From an uncultured Pseudomonadota bacterium (GTDB lineage Bacteria; Pseudomonadota; Gammaproteobacteria; Burkholderiales; Thiobacillaceae), in NCBI GenBank assembly GCA_903835655.1, contig CAILNT010000103.1, positions 1 to 64,000 on the forward strand: DNA of 64,000 nucleotides, read 5' to 3'. A model generated the notes under the pieces. The model made no database searches, was not told where the DNA came from, and saw nothing but the letters and a program-made list of their open reading frames with translations. Shown here piece by piece: positions 56,201-64,000 of the stretch. The stretch's first letter is position 1; every line of letters begins with the position of its first letter. The position numbers and the translations under genes are program-made.

Positions 56201-56831
56201 CGAAAACGTACAGGCTAAGGGCGATGGTGAGCAGCGCGACGAGGAAGGCGGTCTTGAGCAACGCCGTTGCGTTCTCGCGGTGCGCGCGGAAGGCAGACAC
56301 CCAGGTGAGCAGCAATGGGGTGAACAAGAGATGCGCCATCATGTTGACCAGCCACCAGGAGCCCCACAACTGCATCCATGCCGGCGCATCCACGCGACCC
56401 GAGAGCCACAACGGCAGGGTGCCCAGGGTGGCGCTGAGAGGTTGCATGATCAGGGCCGCGATCAGCAGCAGACCGTTGACGTCGCGCGAGCGCTGGAAAC
56501 GGACATCCAGCCTAAAACGTGCGAACAGCCAGGCACCCAGTAAAGGTGAGATCGTGTTGCCGATGGCAACCGTCAGTCCATCGCCCCAGGACTGGTTGGT
56601 GGTGATCAGCAGGAGCAACTGACCGAGAAACACGCCAGGCCAGACCCGGTAGCCGTAGAGGATGGCGAAGGCCAGTGCAATCCCTACGGGGATGAAGACC
56701 GTCATGGCGACATAGCCGCCAGCGACAGCCAGGGAGAAACTCAGCTTGCCGGTCAAAAAAAACAGGGTGCCCAGCAGCACCACCCGGAACCCGTCGGTGC
56801 GCGTCATCGGCAGAAACGAGGACGGGGCCAT
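53238..56831 (-). CDS. MASE1-PAS hybrid sensor histidine kinase with C-terminal REC
   Basis: MASE1-like membrane N-terminus ([50 protein letters not shown]), several PAS domains, [66 protein letters not shown]. ATG at 56831 overlaps the upstream stop (TGATG). Confidence 0.92.
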   Translation of the reverse strand: [1197 protein letters not shown]

Positions 56832-59800
56832 CAGACTTTTCTCGCCTTCAGCCATTCGATCAACTGCTCCAGCGGCATCGCCCGCGCCACGAACCAGCCT
56901 TGCACCAGATCACAGCCGAGACCGCGCACCAGATCGAGATCGGATTGTGTTTCCACGCCTTCTGCCACTGTGGTCAGCTTGAGTTTCGTCGCCATTTCCA
57001 GCGTCGAGGCCAGGATGGCGCGGGCGGCCGGCTTTTCCGCCGCACCCCGCACGAAGCTGCGGTCGAGCTTGAGCTCACTGAAGGGGAAGCGCTGCAACTG
57101 TTCGAGTGACGAGTAGCCTATGCCGAAGTCGTCGATGGATAACTTGAATCCCTTGAGCCGCAGCCGGCTCATTACATCCAGCGCCGTCGCCATGTCCGCC
57201 ATCAGTCCGGTCTCGGTGATTTCCAGGATCAAATGTTCTGCCTTGAAGCCTGTCGCCTGGATGCTAGCCAGGATGAACTCCGGCAGGCGAACATCGGAGA
57301 GCCAGTTGGCCGAGACATTCACGGAGACCGACAAGGGGAAGCCGGATTCTTCCAGCCTGGCCCCTGCGATCAATGCCTTGGTGATCAGAATCTCGGAGAG
57401 TTGGCCGATCAGTCCATGCTGCTCGGCTGCGGCGATGAAGCTGTCCGGCGGCACAGGCTTGCCATCGCGTCGCCAGCGGGCCAGCGCTTCCACGCCGACC
57501 GCGCACAGGCTGGCCGCATCCACTTTGGGTTGAAAATGAACCTCGAAGGCGTCACCGTGGATGCCTTCCAGGATGTCGCCAGGCGATACCAAGTCGTACG
57601 ATCCGGATGCGGCCGTCGTTTGCACGCAAGGGCTGGTCAACAGTTTCAGCAGCGCATCCCGCATCACCGGTTTCTTCAAGGTTCCGCGCAGATTCAATCC
57701 CTTGGCACGGGCAAATTCGGCGGCCGTCTGCAACAACCGCTCCTCGACTCCACTGGAGAGGATCAGGTCGCCCCGGTAGTCGCTCTCGGCCACTCGGCGC
57801 AGGAACTCGATCCCATCCATGCCAGGCATGTTGAGATCACTGATGAGCAAGTCGATAGCGTCTTCGCGCGCAAGCTCCACGAGCGCCGCGCCGGCGTCAT
57901 CGACCATAAGCAGGGTTCCGACACCGAATCCAACCAGTAGCATGCTCAACTGGCGTCGCGCCACGGGATCGTCATCGACCACCAGGATATGGCGCGGCAG
58001 CGGCCCGTGCCGAGGTGGAATGACCTCGACCACGGCCGATCCCAGGACCACTCTGCCGGCGGCCACTTCCACGTCGTCCAGCGCATGCACCAGTTCGACG
58101 AAGAGGGCTGCCGCCGTATCCAGTTGCTCCAATTTGGATGCGTCCTCGATGGCTTCGACCAGGCTGGCGAAGCGCAATGCACCTACCATCCGCGACGAGG
58201 ACTTGAGTTTGTGCATGGTCAAGGCCAGCGCGCGGCCGTTACGTTCGGCGAGCGCACGCTGGCAAGCGGGAAGGTCGCTACGGACCGTGGCGGTAAACAG
58301 ATCCAGCAATTCGCGGACCTGCTTCGCATCGACATTGCCGACGATGCGAGCCAGGTGGTCGACGTCCAGGGTCGCTCCGCTCACCCGAGACGACCCGAAG
58401 TTCGTGCTACCGCGGAGGATGGCTGGCGCCGGGGCGGCAAGCGGCAGCCAACGTTCCAGCATGTGGCGCAATGCATCCAGCTCGATCGGCTTGGGTAGCG
58501 CATCGTCCATGCCGGCCTGGCGGCAAAGGGCCAGGTCTTCCGGATTCTGGACGGCCGTGGTGGCAACGATGGGTACGTGGACGCCGCTATCTCCTTCACT
58601 GGCGCGAATCGCACGAGCGAGTTCCAATCCGTTCATGCCGGGCATGTTGAGATCGGCCAGTATCAGCGCGTACCCACCCGACTGCCATCGAGCCATCGCC
58701 TCCACGCCATCGCCGGCGATGTCCGTGGCGTATCCCAGTACCTCGAGTTGCATGCGTAACACCGCCTGGTTGGCCAGGTTGTCCTCCGCCACCAGAATGC
58801 GCTGACGCTTGCCTTCGGCCCTGGGTTGGACAAATGCGCTTGTTCTGGGGTGTGGTTGGGTGGGGGTGGATAACTTGTAATCCGCCTGGCCGACAAGTTC
58901 GGCAATCAGGCGAGCGAACTGCTGTCCGCTCTGGACGATCATGCGCGCTTCTTCCCTGGCTTCCGCATCGAGGCCTTCCTGCATCAGCAGAATCTGGGCA
59001 TGTCCGACCATGTTGTTGAGGTGGGTGCGGGATTCCTGGCTCCAGCGGCTGAGCAATTCGGATGTTGCCAGATGGTGTCGCTCCACGTCGCTCAGCGACT
59101 GCTGTAGCGCAATCACGGCCTGTTGTTGGTAATTCCGCATTCGCGCCGCGTCGATCAGGACTGCGTAGGAGGTTGTGAAGGTCTGGAGAACGTCCACCAT
59201 GGCCTCGTCGTACCCGCCGACGCGATTGGCCAAACCGACCATGCCGATAAGCACGTTCTCCCGATGGATGGGGAGGCCGAGACAGTCATGCAGTGGCAAT
59301 AGTTTGTCCTGCTCCGATCCAGGGACATCGGCGGCACGGGCGACGATGGGCTCGCCGCTGCGCAGCACCGCGGCGATGAGCGCATCGAAATTGCGGCATC
59401 CCCCCCCTTCTATGGCCCGTGCGGACTTGCCAGGGTCCATGTCTGCCCGTGCGTCTCCGGAAATTGCATGCGCCTTGAAGTAGGGAGTGCCGTCCGGGTC
59501 ATGCAGCACCTCGCCGATGAAGCCATGGGCGCTGTCGCTCAGAAGCAGAATTCCGTCCAGCAACAAACCACTGGTAAGCGCGAGGTTTTGCTTGGCGATG
59601 AACTCATGCAGGGCCTGGCGCAAAAGGTCGAGCAAGCGCGTCTGGCGCTCGCCCTTCGCCAGAACGCGTTTCTGTTCGGTGATGTCGGTGCGGATGGCAA
59701 TATAGCGCTCGGGCAGGCCATGCTCGTCGAGGATGGGAGCGATGGTGCTTTGCACCCAGTAATGGCTGCCATCCTTCCTGCGATTTTTGATCTCGCCCTG

Positions 59801-61111
59801 CCAGATCCGGCCAGCGGCAATCGACTCCCACATCTCCTCGAAGAAGGCGGCCGTATGGTGGCCGGATTTGATGACGCGGTGGTTGCGCCCGATCAACTCT
59901 TCCCGGCGGTAGCCGCTCACCGCGCAGAACTTGGCGTTGGTATCGATAATGGTCCCGTCCGCGGCGGAGACGGAAATCAGCGCATGGGCGTCGAGACTGG
60001 AGCGCAAGCTGTCGAGTTGCCTCCAGTCCTGGCGGCGCTGGCGATAAATCGTCTCGGAGCGTCGAAATTGTCGCACCCTGGCCAGCACGGCCGTCACCAG
60101 GAGGCGCGCATCCACCGGCTTGGTCAGGTACTCTCCGCCGCCGGCCTGGCGTGCTTCGAGTTGGTGCTCGATATCGGCGAAAGCCGAAAGATAGATGACC
60201 GGCAAGTGTGCGAAGCGCTTGCTCTGGCGTAGCAAGGCCGCCAGGTCGGTGCCGCGGCAAGCGGGCATTTCCACGTCGAGCACACAGGCTTCCGGTGCGA
60301 ACTGGTCGAGAAAATCCCGCATGGCGACAGGGTCATCGCTGGCCAATACTTCAAAACCGGCTTCTCGCAATAGGCCGGCATGCAACGCCAGAACGGCGGT
60401 GTCGTCATCGATCAACAGAACGCGGTAGGCCACACGCGGTGCCCAGGCAAGACCGGCGAGTCCCGCAATCATGCGAGGGATGTCGAGCGGCGCATCGAGC
60501 AGCATCTGGGCCCCAGCCTGCCGTGCCTTGATCTGCACCAGGAACGCCTTGCTATCGGACACCGCCACCAGCACCGGTGCACAGTCTTCCTTGCCCAATA
60601 GTGCGGCGATGCGTTCGGCGTGAGCAGTCAGCCAGCTCGTGTGCGCAATCAGAACGGTTCTGCCGGGACGACAAGCTACGACCACATCTTCCACGGTGTC
60701 GGCGCTTGCCACGGTGAAGCCGAGCGTGTGCAGAGTCGCATCGAACGTCCTTTCTCGCAGATCGCCCACCAGCAAGAACAGCCACTCTTCCGGGTGGACG
60801 GGCAGGTTGTCGTGATCGATCAGCGCACCCTGGTGCCCCGCCTCCAGATGCTCGGCCAGCCCCGTGGCGAGCCGCAAAGCCAGCGCCAATTGCTCGCCAT
60901 GCGGCGCCTCGTGAATGAATCCGCCCAGCACTTCGGCCAGCGTGCCTGCGCGACCGATGCCTTCCAGCCACTCCAGCCGTTTACAGTCATCGAGCACCTG
61001 TGTCGCAGCGCGGATCAGACGCAATCCACGCAGCCGATCCCAGCCTTCGCGGGACAGCTTATCCGTCAATTCGCGCAGCTCTCTCACGAGTTCCCCATGT
61101 CCCGTCCTCAT
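56831..61111 (-). CDS. Large multidomain signalling scaffold: REC-like, REC, PAS, GAF, degenerate HisKA, REC, Hpt, REC, EAL
   Basis: RVLLIDDDTAVLALHAGLL...CVLDVEMPACRG; PAS; GAF; SQESRTHLNNMVGHAQILL (degenerate H-box); ILVAEDNLANQAVLRM; Hpt ALTMHKLKSSSRMVGAL; HILVVDDDPVARRQLSML; EAL (GVEALARWRR, SIDDFGIGYSSLEQLQRF). Confidence 0.9.
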   Translation of the reverse strand: MRTGHGELVRELRELTDKLSREGWDRLRGLRLIRAATQVLDDCKRLEWLEGIGRAGTLAEVLGGFIHEAPHGEQLALALRLATGLAEHLEAGHQGALIDHDNLPVHPEEWLFLLVGDLRERTFDATLHTLGFTVASADTVEDVVVACRPGRTVLIAHTSWLTAHAERIAALLGKEDCAPVLVAVSDSKAFLVQIKARQAGAQMLLDAPLDIPRMIAGLAGLAWAPRVAYRVLLIDDDTAVLALHAGLLREAGFEVLASDDPVAMRDFLDQFAPEACVLDVEMPACRGTDLAALLRQSKRFAHLPVIYLSAFADIEHQLEARQAGGGEYLTKPVDARLLVTAVLARVRQFRRSETIYRQRRQDWRQLDSLRSSLDAHALISVSAADGTIIDTNAKFCAVSGYRREELIGRNHRVIKSGHHTAAFFEEMWESIAAGRIWQGEIKNRRKDGSHYWVQSTIAPILDEHGLPERYIAIRTDITEQKRVLAKGERQTRLLDLLRQALHEFIAKQNLALTSGLLLDGILLLSDSAHGFIGEVLHDPDGTPYFKAHAISGDARADMDPGKSARAIEGGGCRNFDALIAAVLRSGEPIVARAADVPGSEQDKLLPLHDCLGLPIHRENVLIGMVGLANRVGGYDEAMVDVLQTFTTSYAVLIDAARMRNYQQQAVIALQQSLSDVERHHLATSELLSRWSQESRTHLNNMVGHAQILLMQEGLDAEAREEARMIVQSGQQFARLIAELVGQADYKLSTPTQPHPRTSAFVQPRAEGKRQRILVAEDNLANQAVLRMQLEVLGYATDIAGDGVEAMARWQSGGYALILADLNMPGMNGLELARAIRASEGDSGVHVPIVATTAVQNPEDLALCRQAGMDDALPKPIELDALRHMLERWLPLAAPAPAILRGSTNFGSSRVSGATLDVDHLARIVGNVDAKQVRELLDLFTATVRSDLPACQRALAERNGRALALTMHKLKSSSRMVGALRFASLVEAIEDASKLEQLDTAAALFVELVHALDDVEVAAGRVVLGSAVVEVIPPRHGPLPRHILVVDDDPVARRQLSMLLVGFGVGTLLMVDDAGAALVELAREDAIDLLISDLNMPGMDGIEFLRRVAESDYRGDLILSSGVEERLLQTAAEFARAKGLNLRGTLKKPVMRDALLKLLTSPCVQTTAASGSYDLVSPGDILEGIHGDAFEVHFQPKVDAASLCAVGVEALARWRRDGKPVPPDSFIAAAEQHGLIGQLSEILITKALIAGARLEESGFPLSVSVNVSANWLSDVRLPEFILASIQATGFKAEHLILEITETGLMADMATALDVMSRLRLKGFKLSIDDFGIGYSSLEQLQRFPFSELKLDRSFVRGAAEKPAARAILASTLEMATKLKLTTVAEGVETQSDLDLVRGLGCDLVQGWFVARAMPLEQLIEWLKARKV

Positions 61112-61722
61112 GCCGCTTCCAGCTTGCGAGCCAGGTGTTCCACCAGGGGCCGCAAGGCGGCAAATGGAATCGGTTTGGGATAGACCGGGACCCCGGTTGG
61201 AACGCCACCTTGTTCCGCGATTTCAGCCGGGGACAATGCGGTTACCACGAGTATCGCGCCGCGCACCGCCGCCGAGTGGGACTTGAGCCGGCGGATCATG
61301 CGGAACCCGTCCATTTCCGGCATGGCAAGGTCGGTGATGATGAGGTCAGGCGCATGCCGGCCGGATAGCAGGAGCCCCTCGAAGCCATCCTCGGCCATGA
61401 ATAACTGAATCGGCAAGCGCCACTCGGTGAACTGGCGGCGGTATAGCTCGCGTTGGACCGGGTCGTCCTCCACCACCAGGACCTTGAATAGCCTTGGCAC
61501 AGGCGCCTGGTCGAGCACGGATTGCTGACGCAAGCGAATCGCCTCGATCGCGTCGCTCGGAATGCGGCGATGCCCCCCCGCGGTTTTCCATGCCGGGAGT
61601 ACCCCGGTCTCGACCCACGCCTGCACGGTGGACAGCGCCACGCCGAGACGGGCAGCGGCCGCGCGGGTAGACAGAAACCCACCGGGTTGGCTGGCGTGGT
61701 GAGAGCTCATGGATATTTCCAT
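61108..61722 (-). CDS. N-terminal excisionase/MerR-type HTH fused to C-terminal REC domain
   Basis: FLSTRAAAARLGVALSTVQAWVETGVLPAWKTAGGHRRIPSDAIEAI then KVLVVEDDPVQRELYRRQF...PDLIITDLAMPEMDGFRMIRRLK; overlaps the next gene by ATGA. Confidence 0.88.
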   Translation of the reverse strand: MEISMSSHHASQPGGFLSTRAAAARLGVALSTVQAWVETGVLPAWKTAGGHRRIPSDAIEAIRLRQQSVLDQAPVPRLFKVLVVEDDPVQRELYRRQFTEWRLPIQLFMAEDGFEGLLLSGRHAPDLIITDLAMPEMDGFRMIRRLKSHSAAVRGAILVVTALSPAEIAEQGGVPTGVPVYPKPIPFAALRPLVEHLARKLEAA

Positions 61723-61900
61723 TCCTTACGTTTCGTTTGTCACCAACCCGTCGGCTTCGACCCACGGACTTCGTCTCGTCGGTTTCAGTGCGGGCCTGAT
61801 CGGTGCGGGAAATTTGGCACAACATCCAGCCAGGCACGGTCAGGGAACCGCTGATTGATTCCTTCGACAAGCGCAGGGTGAACGCCAACCTGCTGATTCC

Positions 61901-61933
61901 GTTAGCTGTGAGCCTGTCGAACCATGAACGGGG
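61901..61933. repeat. REP-like dispersed palindrome, copy 2 (reverse orientation)
   Basis: ccgttagctgtgagcctgtcgaaccatgaacgg; reverse complement matches 31796-31827 over most of its length; preceded by cttcgacaagcgcagggtgaacg (61864-61886). Confidence 0.65.
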
Positions 61934-62287
61934 CTGAAAAATCAGCGCGCTCTCAGGCAGAGAACATTTTAATAATAACCATCACTATCGTCATTTTACA
62001 GGAAATCCCCGCGGCCATTGCAAGCAGGTTTCCTGCTCGACGTAGGGCGCCGGGTCACCTCGTACCCATCGATCAGGATCAATCTGATCGGCCTTCACTC
62101 AATGCACTGATACCCGCCAAACGGCACCGATAGCGGCTAGCCGCCCGGACAACGCAGCGAGCAGGCCCAGAGTATGCGGTAAGCACGCGGCGTTCCTCCA
62201 ATTTTAGCCGGCTGAGGAGTGTGCATTCCATCGATGAAGCGAGGGGAACTGGGCTACATAGATCGGCTCCAGCAGTTCACCAGCTTC

Positions 62288-62608
62288 TCAGCGTTCATAA
62301 AACACCTGCCCTACCCGCTCGATGTGCTCGCGCAATGCGTCGCTGTGCAGTTGTTCGAAGGCCGATAAATCCATGGTGTAGGGCAGCAGCAGGTCATCCA
62401 CTTCATCGAGGATGTCGGCCAGTTCGCGATGACTGATTTCCTGGCCTTCGGCGGCAAACAAGGTCAGGTCGATATCGGACCCCGGCCTGTAATTTCCTTT
62501 GGCGCGGGAACCGTAGATCACGGCGCGTTGGACATGGGGGTGTTGTGCCAGAACGCCGTGAATTCTGGCAATCACGTTGGTGGATAAACCGAACCGCTGC
62601 TCGATCAT
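62288..62608 (-). CDS. MNT-type minimal nucleotidyltransferase
   Basis: AVIYGSRAKGNYRPGSDIDLTLFAAEG (GS-x10-DxD motif). Start at MIEQRFG. Confidence 0.88.
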   Translation of the reverse strand: MIEQRFGLSTNVIARIHGVLAQHPHVQRAVIYGSRAKGNYRPGSDIDLTLFAAEGQEISHRELADILDEVDDLLLPYTMDLSAFEQLHSDALREHIERVGQVFYER

Positions 62609-63023
62609 GAACGTTCGTACAGGGCGAGAAAGCGACGATGCATCGCCACAAAGCACGCATGAAAGCGCCCACAAATCTCCTCGGCAATTTGCCGGGCCGT
62701 GGTTTCGTCGTAAACATGCGAGGTGAGATTTCTGTACTTGATCATATCCATCCAGACTTCTCCTTTGTCGATCAGCCCGCGTTTGAAGGCCTCCCGCGTG
62801 GTGTCTTCGATCCCAGCAATCCGATCGTACCAGCCACTTCTTCCAGATAATCCTTCAAGACATTCCAGGCCAGTTCATGCGCCATTTCAAATGACTGGAT
62901 CAACCCTTTTTCTTCGAGGCGGGAGAGTTCACGCGACCCGCGCAAGCCGACATCGGCGCTCAAATCGTTGAATACTTTGGTATAATTATTGAATCGTTGT
63001 TTCCAGCGAATATCTTCGGTCAC
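62605..63023 (-). pseudogene. HI0074-type nucleotidyltransferase substrate-binding partner, interrupted by an apparent 1-bp deletion
   Basis: Frame 1 from GTG 63023: TEDIRWKQRFNNYTKVFNDLSADVGLRGSRELSRLEEKGLIQSFEMAHELAWNVLKDYLEEVAGTIGLLGSK; frame 2 continues EDTTREAFKRGLIDKGEVWMDMIKYRNLTSHVYDETTARQIAEEICGRFHACFVAMHRRFLALYERS*. Shift near 62805; the stop overlaps the MNT start. Confidence 0.8.
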
Positions 63024-63388
63024 GACACATCCCCTTCGTCTGCTTTCTGCAACCGTGCGATTTTGTCCAAAACGGCGGCGGCTTCCGCATCCTGCGCCGC
63101 GATCGTTCAGAATATCTTGCGGGCGACGCTGCACCACCGTCTCATCGCCATCCGGGTTCTTCACCTACAGGTCATAAGTCACCGTATCGATGCCCGCCAC
63201 GTCTACGGGCCGCGTCACCATGGCGCTCGGCGGGGTCCGCTTCCACCCAGGGTGGCACATGGCGCCGCTTTCCCTGCCTGGCACCTTTGGGTTTACGCCG
63301 CGGAAAAAGTCTGCGATCCACCGTTTCCAGCGCGAGCCGTTTCCTTCCCGGCGTCCGCACCAAGGATCAGCGCCGCGTGGGGAGGGCT

Positions 63389-64000
63389 TCATGCGGCATG
63401 CTTCAGCCAATGCAGCAGGATCGAATAGAGGTCGGCGGGGATCACTGGCTTGCCCAAGTGGTCGTTCATGCCGGCATCGAGACACACCTTGCGATCCTCC
63501 TCGAAGGCATTCGCCGTCATCGCCAGGATGGGTGTGCGCGCGTAACCCGGCAATTGCCGAATGGCCTGGGTCGCTTCTACCCCATCCATCTCCGGCATCA
63601 TCATGTCCATCAGGATCAGGTCGTACCGTATCTTTTTTGCCATCGCCACGGCCTGACGACCATCTTCGGCAAAGTCCACACTGAGTCCGACGTCCATGAG
63701 CATGTCGCCCGCGATCTCCCGGTTGATCTCGTCGTCCTCTGCCAGCAGCAATCGGGTTCCGCCATATTCCCGTTGCAGAACTCGTTCCGCGTTGGACGGA
63801 ATAAAGCCGCTGCCGGTGTCGCCAAAGTGCGCTGTTGCCACCTTGCCCAGGCGGGCGGTGAACCAGAACACGCTGCCGCCCCCAGGACGCGCTTCGACCC
63901 CCACCTCGCCGCCCATCAAGTGTGCAAGATGGCGGCTGATCGCCAGCCCCAGTCCGGTGCCGCCGAAGCGGCGGGTGGTCGTGCTGTCCGCCTGCTCGAA
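63389..64000 (-). CDS. Hybrid sensor histidine kinase, C-terminal fragment (HATPase end plus REC); truncated by the window edge
   Basis: [52 protein letters not shown] then [19 protein letters not shown]...[25 protein letters not shown]...[22 protein letters not shown]. Confidence 0.92.
   Translation of the reverse strand, partial: FEQADSTTTRRFGGTGLGLAISRHLAHLMGGEVGVEARPGGGSVFWFTARLGKVATAHFGDTGSGFIPSNAERVLQREYGGTRLLLAEDDEINREIAGDMLMDVGLSVDFAEDGRQAVAMAKKIRYDLILMDMMMPEMDGVEATQAIRQLPGYARTPILAMTANAFEEDRKVCLDAGMNDHLGKPVIPADLYSILLHWLKHAA

Noticed and set aside
61924-62133. 69-aa plus-strand ORF
   Set aside because: Lies in the REP-like/AT-rich intergenic; low-complexity ILIITITIVIL, no support.

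Overview
This 64 kb high-GC window is chromosomal and looks betaproteobacterial; that is inferred from gene families, and no rRNA or tRNA gene was found. Coding is dense on both strands. Left to right it contains: (i) a two-partner secretion locus on the minus strand, with a FhaC/ShlB-type transporter followed by a large FHA-like exoprotein that runs off the left edge and is missing from the ORF track; (ii) a ProQ/FinO protein and a ChaN-PDZ protein; (iii) a compact four-gene operon with a stand-alone J-domain protein and three proteins I cannot assign; (iv) a rhodanese, an FGGY kinase, an atypical PilZ-like protein, DUF58 and TgpA; (v) housekeeping genes dapC, dapD, metG, map and glnD, with HDOD proteins and a GGDEF-EAL protein; (vi) an orphan 2-oxoacid dehydrogenase E2 and a toxin-antitoxin pair; (vii) a MerR-B12 (CarH/LitR-like) regulator divergent from a cytochrome c / SHP (DUF1924) / diheme cytochrome locus; (viii) mtaD, a hybrid kinase/response regulator pair, and grpE-dnaK with sigma32-like promoters; (ix) a coupled ovoA-ovoB-like ovothiol pair; (x) a ~13.7 kb signalling gene array with an HTH-REC protein, a kinase-dead REC/Hpt/EAL scaffold and three related histidine kinases; (xi) an MNT nucleotidyltransferase whose HI0074-like partner is frameshifted; (xii) a hybrid kinase cut by the right edge. 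The best candidates for undescribed biology are the J-domain operon, the B12-photoreceptor/oxygen-binding-cytochrome locus, and the HTH-REC/degenerate-kinase signalling array. All calls come from reading the sequence and the supplied translations; no database search was run.
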